Of a stretch of 64,000 bases of DNA, positions 26,569-37,397 are shown in pieces. The stretch comes from Brevibacterium aurantiacum. Its GTDB lineage: Bacteria > Actinomycetota > Actinomycetes > Actinomycetales > Brevibacteriaceae. A program made the translations under genes and the position numbers. The stretch is taken from the NCBI RefSeq assembly GCF_900169065.1, contig NZ_FXZB01000011.1, positions 82,116-146,115 of the forward strand. The letters run 5' to 3'. Positions within the stretch are counted from its first letter, which is position 1, and each line of letters begins with the position of its first letter. Below the pieces are notes generated by a model, which saw only the letters and a program-made list of their open reading frames with translations, ran no database searches and had not been told where the DNA came from.

Positions 26569-27746
26569 GTGCACGTCATTGTTGTGGGGGCCGGGATCAT
26601 CGGCTTGTCCACTGCCTGGAATCTGCGCCGTCGCGGCGTCAGCGTCACCATCATCGATCCGGCTCCCGCCATGGGTGCCTCCCATGCTGCGGCGGGGATG
26701 CTGGCTCCGGCCGCCGAGGTGGTGTGGGGGCAGTCTCCCCTGTACCCGCTGATGCGTGCCTCAGCAGACCTGTACCCGGACTTCGCCGCCGAGCTGGCTG
26801 CCGCGTCTGGCCATGATCTGGGGTATTCGAGCGCCGAGACCTTTGTGTGTGCCGGTGACCGGGCCGATCTCGCCTCTCTGCGCGAACTCATCGACCTGCA
26901 GCGCGCAGCCGGTTTCGACGTCTCCCTCGTTCCCGGGTCAAGAGCCAGGGATCTGGAACCGGCGCTCTCACCCGGGGTATGCGGTGCGGTCACCATTCCC
27001 GGGGATCATTCGATCGATCCCCGACGGCTCACCGGCGCACTGCTGGCCGTCCTCGGCGACGCCGTTGTCCGTGCCCGAGTGACCGGTCTGCTCTCTCAGG
27101 CGGATCGGACCGTCGGTGTCGAACTCGAGGATGGGACGAGACTGCAGGCCGATCAGGTCGTCGTGGCCGCGGGCGGTTCCTGCAACGACATCTCCGGAGT
27201 TCCCGCGCTGCCCCTGCGCCAGGTATGGGGCGAGGTGATCAGACTGCGGGCGCCCGAGACTCTGACCCCGCTTCTCACACGCACGATCCGTGGGCTGGTC
27301 AAAGGTCGGCCCGTCTACGTTGTGCCTCGTCCCGACGGTGAACTCGTCCTCGGTGCCACGAGTCGTGAGGACGGTCGGTCCGGGATCAACGCCGGAGGCG
27401 TCCACCAGCTGCTGCGCGACGCCGAACGTCTCGTCCCTGCCATCCTCGAGGCCGAGATCACCGACATCACCACCCGCGCCAGGCCGGGCTCACCCGATGA
27501 CGTGCCGATCATCGGGCGCATCGATCCCGGCTGTGTGGTGTCCACCGGCTTCTTCCGGCACGGCATCCTCCTCGCCCCGCTGGGTGCGAACCTCACCGCC
27601 GACCTTGCGTGCGGGAGCGAAACCCTGGCGGGGCCGCCGGGGACACTCGCCGCGGTGGCGCCCGACCGATTCACCGAAGCCGCTCATGCTCAGCAGCTCC
27701 AGACCACACCGAACGAAATGTTTCAGCAACCGACAGGGAGTCGACT

Positions 27747-27750
<4 letters not shown>
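26569..27750 (+). CDS. thiO: Glycine oxidase for thiazole synthesis
   Basis: A 393-residue FAD enzyme: IVVGAGIIGLSTAWNLRRRG (dinucleotide fold), MGASHAAAGMLAPAAEVVWG, GRPVYVVPRPDGELVLGATS and a C-terminal GFFRHGILLAPLGA. It oxidises glycine to dehydroglycine, the carbon-nitrogen donor for the thiazole ring. GTG start, controlled by the TPP riboswitch. Its stop overlaps the thiS start (GTGA). Confidence 0.92.
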
Positions 27751-30011
<2,261 letters not shown>

Positions 30012-30509
30012 GTGCATCGACGTCGCCACCGGCCGCAGCAGCCGAATCGACCGCCGACGAGTGGTCACGCACCACACTGAGCTGATCGTGGTGATGGGGC
30101 CGGTCTGCTGCAGCGACCAAGCTCCGGTCCCCCTCAGATCACCGGCGGCGGAGAAGATCACGAAGTACGGTGCCTCAGTTTCCTGAAGTTCGATGCTGAA
30201 GCTCAACGTCACACCGATCGGGCTGTCGACCTGGATGTCGGCTCGGCTTCCGGGGGCGATCGTGTCATCGATGGGCACAGCCACGGGAAGGCTGGGCCAC
30301 CATTGCGGCCACGCCTCGATGTCACTGAGCACTGACCACACATCCCGCACAGAGGCATTGACCCTCCACCGATTCTCGAAGTGGAATGGTGCTGACTCAC
30401 CGGCCTGCGGTCGGACAAGGTGGTGGAGTGAGAGCTGGTGATCGTTCGTCATGGATCCCCTGGTGTTCGTGGATCGACGGGCGCTGATAAACCCGTTCTG
30501 ACTCGACGG

Positions 30510-30522
30510 TACTGTGGAGACT
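30510..30522 (+). promoter_or_regulatory. Possible leaderless promoter of mug
   Basis: TACTGT (30510-30515) is followed by 7 nt and GTG 30523, favouring that start over GTG 30514, which overlaps the hexamer. Confidence 0.4.
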
Positions 30523-31167
30523 GTGATTGAGGAAAGTTTCATCAGCTCCCGCCGACCTTCGCCTCTGGGAGGACGTAAGCCGACGAAGGACGACCTCGCA
30601 GAGTTCGCCACCGACGATCCCGATGCCATCGATGATGTCCTGCCCGGGCGTCCGGGAGAGCTGTCGATGCTCATCGTGGGAATCAACCCTGGGCTGTGGA
30701 CCGCCGCGGTCAATGCGCCCTTTGCCAGACCGGGCAACCGCTTCTGGCCCTCACTGCATCAGGCGGGTCTGACCGATCACCTTGTCGATGCCTCACTGGG
30801 CCTTGCCGCCGCAGATGAAGCACAGCTCTTGGCCCGGGGCATCGGGATCACCAACCTCGTCGGTCGGGCCACCGCCAGGGCAGATGAACTGGACAATCAG
30901 GAGCTGCGCGACGGGGCGGCCCGATTGGTTCACCGACTCGACGACATCCGCCCCAAGGTGGTCGCGATCGCAGGAATCACCTCGTTCCGAATCGGGTACT
31001 CACAGCCCAAGGCCCAACTCGGCTTACAGGACTCGTCACTCATCGAGGGGTGGCCCGAGGACATTCCGCTGCACGTCGTCCCCCAGCCCAGCGGCCTCAA
31101 TGCCCACTACCAGGTGCCTGATCTGGCCCGAATCTGGCGGCAAGTGTGGGAGAGCATCGAAGCCTGA
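30523..31167 (+). CDS. mug: G:T/U mismatch-specific DNA glycosylase
   Basis: A 214-residue uracil-DNA-glycosylase-fold enzyme with the Mug motif IVGINPGLWTAA, NAPFARPGNRFWPSLHQAGL, NLVGRATARADEL and the minor-groove loop VVPQPSGLNAHYQ. It removes U or T opposite G after cytosine deamination. The GTG start is chosen from the promoter spacing. Confidence 0.92.
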   Translation: MIEESFISSRRPSPLGGRKPTKDDLAEFATDDPDAIDDVLPGRPGELSMLIVGINPGLWTAAVNAPFARPGNRFWPSLHQAGLTDHLVDASLGLAAADEAQLLARGIGITNLVGRATARADELDNQELRDGAARLVHRLDDIRPKVVAIAGITSFRIGYSQPKAQLGLQDSSLIEGWPEDIPLHVVPQPSGLNAHYQVPDLARIWRQVWESIEA

Positions 31168-31220
31168 CCGGGCTTACAGCCCAAGATTGCCGACCGTGGC
31201 ACGAACGTGGAGCCTCGCTT

Positions 31221-31835
31221 CTAGTGTGGTGGAGCGAAATGCTCTCGGCAGCGCGCGACATAGGCTTCGAGGCCGCCGATATGGCTGGCATCGATGTCTG
31301 TGGCAGGAGCGTCCGACTCGTCATCTGTGTGCCCGGGTGCGCCCACACGCTGGTGGAAGACCGCGTCTCTGCCGCAGATTGTGCACACTGCTGTCAGCTT
31401 GAGAACGTCTTCGGCCACGGCCATGAACGTCGGCATCGGTTCGAAGGGATCACCGTCGAACGTCACACTCAGCCCTTCGACAATGACGGTGGCACCGCGT
31501 TCGACAAGTTCGAATACGGTCACCACGAGGTCCGGGCCGAAGAACTGCGCTTCGTCGATGGCGATCAGATCGTAGTCCTCGGCGTGGGCCACCTCCGCGA
31601 GGGACTCGACGTCGCCGACGGGCACGGCGGGGATATTGACACCGGTGTGCGAGGTGATCGCCGACAGCGTCGAACGGGTATCAAGAGAGTGGCTGAGGAC
31701 GAGGACGTTGACCCCGGCGATCTTTGCCCGCCGGACCCGGCGCATGAGCTCCTCAGACTTTCCGGAGAACATGGGGCCGGCAATGACGTCGAGACGACCT
31801 GCCTGCCGTGGCGAAGCAACGGGGTTCATAGGCAT
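31221..31835 (-). CDS. tdk: Thymidine kinase
   Basis: The 204-residue type II thymidine kinase has P-loop GPMFSGKSEEL, DEAQFF (Walker B-like), a lasso region with CTICGRDAVFHQR and a C-terminal RCREHF giving the Cys/His zinc site. It phosphorylates thymidine and deoxyuridine for salvage. It starts at ATG 31835, 6 nt after TAGGCT. Confidence 0.95.
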   Translation of the reverse strand: MPMNPVASPRQAGRLDVIAGPMFSGKSEELMRRVRRAKIAGVNVLVLSHSLDTRSTLSAITSHTGVNIPAVPVGDVESLAEVAHAEDYDLIAIDEAQFFGPDLVVTVFELVERGATVIVEGLSVTFDGDPFEPMPTFMAVAEDVLKLTAVCTICGRDAVFHQRVGAPGHTDDESDAPATDIDASHIGGLEAYVARCREHFAPPH

Positions 31836-31847
31836 GGGGCCAGCCTA
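31836..31847 (-). promoter_or_regulatory. Leaderless-type promoter of tdk
   Basis: On the minus strand TAGGCT (31842-31847) is followed by 6 nt (GGCCCC) and ATG 31835. Confidence 0.6.
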
Positions 31848-31943
31848 CGCCGCGATCCCGTCGTACCGATATGGGTCACTCAACTTCGATCAGCTCGCGC
31901 ATGCACCGTGTCAGCACGTCACCACGGTCAACCGTCACCGCGG

Positions 31944-32615
31944 TCAGTCGTCGACAGAGACTTTCTTTGATTCGACGTCGACGGAAACCTCGATCTCCTC
32001 GTCATCGTCATCGAAATCGAACTGGTATTCGATACGATCGTCGTCCGAGTCGAGCTTCCACCCGTCGAGTCGGCCTGAGGCCTTCTCCTGAGCTAGCTTG
32101 AGCGCCTCATCGAAGGCCATCGGATCCTTGAGATCGACCGCCTTCTCCTTGTCATCCGTGGAGTCCTTCTCCACGTCGACGACATCGCCGGTCTCAGCAT
32201 CGATCTCCACGTCGAATTCAGTTGTGCCGTCGATGATCTTCACCTCGTACTGCCAGGCCTCGTCGCGATCATCGAAGTCGAGTTCGATGGCGTGGACGTC
32301 GCCGTCCTTGGCCTCCTTCTTCGCCGTAGCGATGGCGTCTTCGGGGGCCACAGATGGCGATTCCTTGCTCAGATCAGCATCCTGGGGCAGTCCGGCGGAT
32401 GCCGAGGCAGACGAGTCGTCAGGGCTCGGGTCCCCTGTCGTCGACTCTTCAGCACCGTCGTCGGCCGATTCCTGGGCCCCGGCTGTCTCTGCTGTCTGAC
32501 CCTCACCTCCTGGTGCCTGATCGGCGTCCGATTCTCCGCTGGAGCAACCGGCGAGGGCGAAGGCGAGAATCATGGTCCCTGCGGCGGCCCGTGTGGCCAA
32601 TCTCTGAGTCTTCAT
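31944..32615 (-). CDS. PepSY-domain lipoprotein
   Basis: A 223-residue lipoprotein with signal peptide and lipobox LAGC (Cys24), then an acidic Ser/Thr-rich linker and two PepSY-type repeats (VAPEDAIATAKKEA...WQYEVKIIDG...VEIDAETGDVVDVEKD, and MAFDEALKLAQEKASG...VSVDVESKK). PepSY domains inhibit proteases or bind envelope proteins. The mature protein is unusually acidic, ending in alternating Asp/Glu strands. Confidence 0.85.
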   Translation of the reverse strand: MKTQRLATRAAAGTMILAFALAGCSSGESDADQAPGGEGQTAETAGAQESADDGAEESTTGDPSPDDSSASASAGLPQDADLSKESPSVAPEDAIATAKKEAKDGDVHAIELDFDDRDEAWQYEVKIIDGTTEFDVEIDAETGDVVDVEKDSTDDKEKAVDLKDPMAFDEALKLAQEKASGRLDGWKLDSDDDRIEYQFDFDDDDEEIEVSVDVESKKVSVDD

Positions 32616-32627
32616 ACCGCCACCGTA
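32616..32627 (-). promoter_or_regulatory. Leaderless-type promoter of the PepSY lipoprotein gene
   Basis: On the minus strand TACGGT (32622-32627) is followed by 6 nt (GGCGGT) and ATG 32615. Confidence 0.5.
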
Positions 32628-32688
32628 ACAACGGGCGAGGCTTTCTGCCCCCTTGCTAAGAGGATTCTCATGCTGGTGAGGGGCCTGG

Positions 32689-33150
32689 TCAGTCCAGACA
32701 GAACTCGTTGCCCTCAGGGTCGGCCATGACGATGAATCCGGTCTCCATCGGCGGGTTGGGGTCAACCCGCTCGAGTCGTTGAGCACCCAACTCCAGCAGG
32801 CGCTGACATTCGTCTTCCAATGCCTGCATCCGTTCGTGGTTCTGCAGCCCGGGAGCCGCACGGACATCGAGATGGACCCTGTTCTTGACGGTTTTGCCCT
32901 CGGGCACGATCTGGAAGAACACCCGGGGGCCGCGTCCGTTTGGGTCTTCGATCGCGGCTCGGAAGTCTTCTGGTTTCATGTCGATGCCCATGCCGGCGAT
33001 GAATTCCTTCCACGCGGCAAAAGGATCGCCACCGGCTTCAAGTTTGACTCCCGGCGGGCCGGGCACGACATATCCGAGTACCTCGGCCCAGAAGGTGGCC
33101 TGCCCGATCGGGTCATGACAATCGAAGGTGATCTGAACTGCGCGACTCAT
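32689..33150 (-). CDS. VOC family protein (glyoxalase-like)
   Basis: The 153-residue protein begins MSRAVQITFDCHDPIGQ and has FWAEVLGYVV and VFFQIVPEGKTVKNRVHLDV, with the last strand MADPEGNEFCLD. GAGGAG lies 6 nt before the ATG. It resembles actinobacterial glyoxalase-like proteins of unknown substrate. It follows a DUF664/DinB gene on the same strand. Confidence 0.87.
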   Translation of the reverse strand: MSRAVQITFDCHDPIGQATFWAEVLGYVVPGPPGVKLEAGGDPFAAWKEFIAGMGIDMKPEDFRAAIEDPNGRGPRVFFQIVPEGKTVKNRVHLDVRAAPGLQNHERMQALEDECQRLLELGAQRLERVDPNPPMETGFIVMADPEGNEFCLD

Positions 33151-33203
33151 GGCGTCTCCTCATTGAGATAGTTCAATCAAGGATACCTGCTTTTGCGGTG
33201 TGG

Positions 33204-33743
33204 TCACTGCCCGGTTCTGCCGTCGATGCATTCGCGCAGCAGGTCCGCATGTCCGCAATGCCTGGCATATTCCTCGATTCGGTGGATCTGGAGCTCCCGT
33301 ACCGCGATCTGTGATTCACCGAGGCGGGTGCCCAGGTCTTCGTACTTCGCGACCTCGGCATCGGTGGTCGCCTGTTCGGCTGCGAGGTCTGACCAGGTCC
33401 TTGCCAGCATGTCCGCATCTGCGCCCGACGTGCTGAAGGCCGCGTCGAGGCCACCGTAGAGTGAAGGTCGTGTCTCGTCCGCAGTGATCCAATTGCACCA
33501 GTCACGTTCGACCTCGACCATGTGTCTGAGCAGCCCGAGCAGAGACATCATTGATGGTGGAACCGACCGCATCGCCAGCTGCTCAGCGTCGAGCCCCTCG
33601 CACTTCATCCTCAAGGTGGAGCGGTAGTCACGGATGAACTCGAGCTGCGTCTCGGCCTCACCATCGGGGCTCCTGCCGTCGGTATTGCGCGGATCGTCAC
33701 CGGGGTCGACCCACATGTCCGGGTAGACGCTGGCTTTGTCCAT
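33204..33743 (-). CDS. DinB-superfamily protein, DUF664 type
   Basis: The 179-residue protein has MSLLGLLRHMVEVERDWCNW and the C-terminal HRIEEYARHCGHADLLRECI, giving the three histidines of the DUF664 metal site. It may act with mycothiol or another thiol, as some relatives do. It is the second DinB gene in the window placed beside a VOC gene. Confidence 0.87.
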   Translation of the reverse strand: MDKASVYPDMWVDPGDDPRNTDGRSPDGEAETQLEFIRDYRSTLRMKCEGLDAEQLAMRSVPPSMMSLLGLLRHMVEVERDWCNWITADETRPSLYGGLDAAFSTSGADADMLARTWSDLAAEQATTDAEVAKYEDLGTRLGESQIAVRELQIHRIEEYARHCGHADLLRECIDGRTGQ

Positions 33744-33869
33744 CGGTTCGGAGTTGTCGACATATAGGCATTCTGCGCCTCCGAGGAGGCGTTGACCAGG
33801 CTTGTACGGAATCCGGCCTGCAGAATTTGCACCGATTGTCGACGCCCGAACTCGGAGCCCGGATGCACT

Positions 33870-34661
33870 CTACCGAGGTGAGAGTGTCCACTGTTCGGTC
33901 AGTGGAAACAGGCTCGGCACATCTTCGCGCACCATCTGCCCGAAGTGCAGCGCTCCACCGAAGAGCTTCTCAATGGCATTCACCGCATGCAGAACACGAT
34001 CCCTGGACAGTGGGGGCAGCAGCTCGCCGTGTTTGAGATACCCCTTCAACGATCCGGTTGCCGCCATCTTCAGTCCGAGTCGTCCAGCGATCAGCCAGGT
34101 GATGCATTCGGCTTCGAAGCGGACCTGCCGTCCGTCGATGTCAGTTTCGCTGGCAGAGATTCCCAGCTTCGGGAATTCTCCACGATGGCCGGCATAGACC
34201 AGGGCAAGCTCATAGAGGACATGTCCCAACATCACCGTAGGACTCTGCGTCTTCGGAAGCCCGGGCAGATCCAGACCCTTGCGGTGCAGGACATCCATGA
34301 CGAGACGATGCCCGTCCCAAGTGGGTGCACCGACTGCCTTGAATGGGCTGATCGAGGAGTCGGGAACTGGTGGGCCGTGGGTGTCTTCGACATCGTAGAC
34401 GAAGCGCACGGGAGCAAAGGGGTGGAGCACGATCAGCGCCACTGCATCGTCAGTGAGCAGCCTGCCGTACTTCTGCTGCCAGGCGTGTTCGGTTTCGACA
34501 AAGATCGCTCCGGCATTCTGCTGTGCGATGAGGGCTGCGTTGAACGCCGCAATCTGCGGAAATCGGCGGACGAAGCCCAGCAGTTCATCCCATGGCATCA
34601 CGGATCTGTGGCTGCCGGCTTCGGCATACAGTGCATCAAACGAATTCACGTTCTTATCCAT
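33870..34661 (-). CDS. ImmA/IrrE- or ArdC-like protein with a degenerate zinc site
   Basis: A 263-residue protein. Its first half (FVRRFPQIAAFNAALIAQ, HAWQQKYGRLLTDDAVALIV) resembles ArdC-like N-domains, and its second half resembles ImmA/IrrE metallopeptidases: YELALVYAGHRGEF (150-163) followed by RFEAECITWLIAGRLGL. The usual HELAH is YELAL, so both zinc-binding histidines are lost while the glutamate stays. It may be a non-catalytic binding or regulatory form. Family assignment is from pattern memory. Confidence 0.6.
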   Translation of the reverse strand: MDKNVNSFDALYAEAGSHRSVMPWDELLGFVRRFPQIAAFNAALIAQQNAGAIFVETEHAWQQKYGRLLTDDAVALIVLHPFAPVRFVYDVEDTHGPPVPDSSISPFKAVGAPTWDGHRLVMDVLHRKGLDLPGLPKTQSPTVMLGHVLYELALVYAGHRGEFPKLGISASETDIDGRQVRFEAECITWLIAGRLGLKMAATGSLKGYLKHGELLPPLSRDRVLHAVNAIEKLFGGALHFGQMVREDVPSLFPLTEQWTLSPR

Positions 34662-34673
34662 GACCTCACGCTA
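34662..34673 (-). promoter_or_regulatory. Leaderless-type promoter of the ImmA-like gene
   Basis: On the minus strand TAGCGT (34668-34673) is followed by 6 nt (GAGGTC) and ATG 34661. Confidence 0.5.
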
Positions 34674-34813
34674 CGATGCGGCACTGACACGGCAGACTCA
34701 GCGGCACGGGACCTGGTCATGCGACACGGACCGCGCTTAGCATCAGCAATAGGACGCTCCGGGGGCGCTCACCAGCGAGACGATCCCACTCGAGCTCGGC
34801 CCAGGAGGACGAC

Positions 34814-35104
34814 ATGACAGTTGGCGACAACAACCTGACGATCCGCATCGGACCTGATGAGCTGGTCATCCGCCAGCGATATCAGGTGCTGAGCATCATC
34901 AACGATGTCCTCATCGGCATCTGGTTCCTCATCGGAAGCTTCATGTTCTTCTCCGACGAGTGGGTCTTCACCGGCACCTGCCTGTTCGTCCTCGGCAGCG
35001 TTGAGATGCTCATCCGTCCTGTCATCCGCCTGATCAGACACCTGCACCTGCAGAAGATCCGCGGACCCGAAACCCCGACTACGGACTCCACATACGACTT
35101 CTGA
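34814..35104 (+). CDS. YrhK-domain small membrane protein
   Basis: The 96-residue protein has an N-terminal strand region (LTIRIGPDELVIRQRYQVLS), two membrane helices and a basic tail, matching the YrhK domain. AGGAGG 5 nt before the ATG is one of the strongest ribosome-binding sites in the window. Function unknown. It converges on the ECF operon. Confidence 0.82.
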   Translation: MTVGDNNLTIRIGPDELVIRQRYQVLSIINDVLIGIWFLIGSFMFFSDEWVFTGTCLFVLGSVEMLIRPVIRLIRHLHLQKIRGPETPTTDSTYDF

Positions 35105-35125
35105 ACCGCAGAGGACTCAGCCGGC

Positions 35126-36589
35126 TCATTCGCACCAGGGCGTGCCACCTGTCTGCCGGTCTTCATAGAGTCGGCCCCTGTCCACGGACAGGATGCGATC
35201 GGCGGTTTGCGCAGCCCATCGTCGGTCGTGGGTGGTGGCAAGGACGGACCCACCTCGGCGAACGAAGTCTTGAATGAACTTGTTCAGTCGACCGATGGCC
35301 TGGCGGTCCCTGCCTAACGTCGGTTCGTCGAGGAGGAGGATCCGAGAGCCCACGATGAGTGCCGCGGCCATCACCAGATCCTTGCGGAGGTCGATGCTCA
35401 GATCGTAGGGATGGGTCTCGCTCACTGCTTCAAGCTGTGCCTGCGCCATCGCCGAAGCCACTGCCTCCTGCCGTTGGGCTCTGATGGCTGTTCTGTTCCG
35501 GCGCCTGTGGGTGGGCAACGGGGCCGAGCGTGTGAGTTCCTCACGCACGGTGGCAGCCGAGAGCTGGCTGCCCGGATCCTGCCCCACCCACCCGAGGTGG
35601 GCGGCTCGCTGATGTGCTGGGGTGTCGCCGAGGCTGACCGCCCTCCCGTCATCATCGACCGTGATCGCGCCCGTAATGTCGGCGCCACGCTCGAGGAGAC
35701 CAGCCAGGCTGCGCAGGAGAGTCGACTTTCCCGCACCGTTGGGACCCATGATCGTCACGATCTCACCGGTTGCGACATCGAGGTCCACATGATCGAGGAC
35801 GGCGGCACCGGCTCGGGAGACCGTCAGGTCGCGCACGGAGAGCGCAACAGCGGTTGGTGCAGATACCTCAGCCTGTTCGACACGATCCTGTTCTCGTGTA
35901 TCCCAGATTCCTTCGTGGTCGCAGTCCCGGACAGTCAGTCGTCGTTGTCTCGCATGTAGGCGTCCGGATGCCAGAACGCTGAAATCACGGCAGGCGGCAG
36001 CAACTTCGTCGAGCTGATGAGCGGTGATGAGCACCGTTCCTCCGGAGGTGCAGTAGTCCTGCAACACGTGGCCAAGGCGACGTCGAGCGTCCGGATCCAA
36101 GGACAGTGAGGGCTGGTCGAGGGCCAGCAGCGACGGTCGCTGACTGAGCAGCCCGGACAGAGCCACGAGCTGCCGTTGGCCACCGGACAGGGTCTCGAGT
36201 CGTCGTCCCCACAGGTCGCCGATGCCCAGCGAGTCCAAGGTCTCTCGTGCACGCTTGTCGACCTGTGTGGCCTCGTCACCGTGCAGCCGTCCCGACAGCT
36301 GCACTTCATCGCCGACGAGGCTCGTCATTCCGCTCAGCTGAGCCTCGGGATCGTCACCGAGCATCACCGCCGTCCCTTCGAGGCGGACCTGCCCGACGCT
36401 GGTTCCGCGCTCGCCCAACAGTCCTGTGATCAGTCGAACCAATGTCGAGGCGCCGGCGCCCACTGGCCCGAGGATCGCATGCATCTGCCCCGGCTCCAGA
36501 CGAAGATCGATGCTCGTCAACGCTGGCCGGGTACTTCCGCGGTAGGTGAAGCCTGCCCCGATCAGTTCGAGAACCACCGTTTCAGACAC
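35126..36589 (-). CDS. ECF transporter ATPase, two fused ABC domains with one degenerate ATP site
   Basis: The 487-residue protein joins EcfA1- and EcfA2-like domains. Domain 1: Walker A GPVGAGAST has Ala47 for the usual Lys, Walker B ends LDQPS (Gln159 for Glu), but the signature LSGGQ (134-138) is intact. Domain 2: Walker A GPNGAGKST and Walker B LLLDEPT are intact, but the signature is LSIDL (397-401). In the head-to-tail dimer this leaves one canonical and one dead ATP site. It follows the EcfT gene with an 8-nt overlap and powers the ECF importer. Confidence 0.88.
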   Translation of the reverse strand: MSETVVLELIGAGFTYRGSTRPALTSIDLRLEPGQMHAILGPVGAGASTLVRLITGLLGERGTSVGQVRLEGTAVMLGDDPEAQLSGMTSLVGDEVQLSGRLHGDEATQVDKRARETLDSLGIGDLWGRRLETLSGGQRQLVALSGLLSQRPSLLALDQPSLSLDPDARRRLGHVLQDYCTSGGTVLITAHQLDEVAAACRDFSVLASGRLHARQRRLTVRDCDHEGIWDTREQDRVEQAEVSAPTAVALSVRDLTVSRAGAAVLDHVDLDVATGEIVTIMGPNGAGKSTLLRSLAGLLERGADITGAITVDDDGRAVSLGDTPAHQRAAHLGWVGQDPGSQLSAATVREELTRSAPLPTHRRRNRTAIRAQRQEAVASAMAQAQLEAVSETHPYDLSIDLRKDLVMAAALIVGSRILLLDEPTLGRDRQAIGRLNKFIQDFVRRGGSVLATTHDRRWAAQTADRILSVDRGRLYEDRQTGGTPWCE

Positions 36590-37397
36590 CTCCGATCAGC
36601 TGGTCGGCGGTAGGCAGGGGCAGGACACCGGCCACGGAGCACACGACGAGGACGACGGTGATGATGGGGACGCCTCGGCGCAGGAGCCATTGGTCCGGCC
36701 CGTCGCTGTGGTCCTGCAGTGATGTCGCTGCTGTCGATTCAGTCAGGCCGCGTTGCTCGAGCACTTCGTGGCGCTGTTCGACCTCGATGAGCACGGAGGT
36801 GAACAGGCCGGTGACGATGCCCGGGAGCAACGTCGTGCGGACCCTCCAGCTGCTGACATCCCAGCCGTGACTGGCGCGCGCCTCCACGATCTGCTGCGTA
36901 CGGGCACGGATGAGTGGGACGAGGCCGATCGTCGAGGCGCAGATATAGGCCACGGAGGTCGGCAGCCGAAGTGCCCGCAGCCCGTCGAACAGGCGTGCCG
37001 AGTCGGCCCCGAGGCCGAAGAGCGCGCACAGGGACACGAGCGCAGCGACCCGCAGCCAGATCTGGACCGCAATGGCGAGCCCTTCGACTGTGAGCCTGGC
37101 CGGTCCCAACTGCCACAGCACGATCACCTCGGCGCCGGGGTAGAACAGGCCTTGGACGACGCAGAGGACGAGCAGCGTAGGCAGGCACACCACACCGACG
37201 CCGATCACCCAGGAACGCAGCCTCACTGTCGGTGAGACCGTCGCGGTGATGAGCGTGGCGCCGATGATGGTGATGGGCACGACCGGGGACGGGATGCCGA
37301 AGACGAGCAGCAGAGCGCATGCGAGGACGATGATCTCTGTGGCTGGATGCCAACGGCGGGTGGCCTGCTGTTCCCGGTGGAGAACAGTCGCGGGCAT
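36582..37397 (-). CDS. ECF transporter T component
   Basis: A 271-residue membrane protein with the two ATPase-coupling helices: IVEARASHGWD and EVLEQRGLTES, where EcfT proteins carry their A-R-x motifs. Five or six membrane segments. It starts at the base after the S-component stop, and its end overlaps the ATPase start. Confidence 0.87.
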   Translation of the reverse strand: MPATVLHREQQATRRWHPATEIIVLACALLLVFGIPSPVVPITIIGATLITATVSPTVRLRSWVIGVGVVCLPTLLVLCVVQGLFYPGAEVIVLWQLGPARLTVEGLAIAVQIWLRVAALVSLCALFGLGADSARLFDGLRALRLPTSVAYICASTIGLVPLIRARTQQIVEARASHGWDVSSWRVRTTLLPGIVTGLFTSVLIEVEQRHEVLEQRGLTESTAATSLQDHSDGPDQWLLRRGVPIITVVLVVCSVAGVLPLPTADQLIGGV

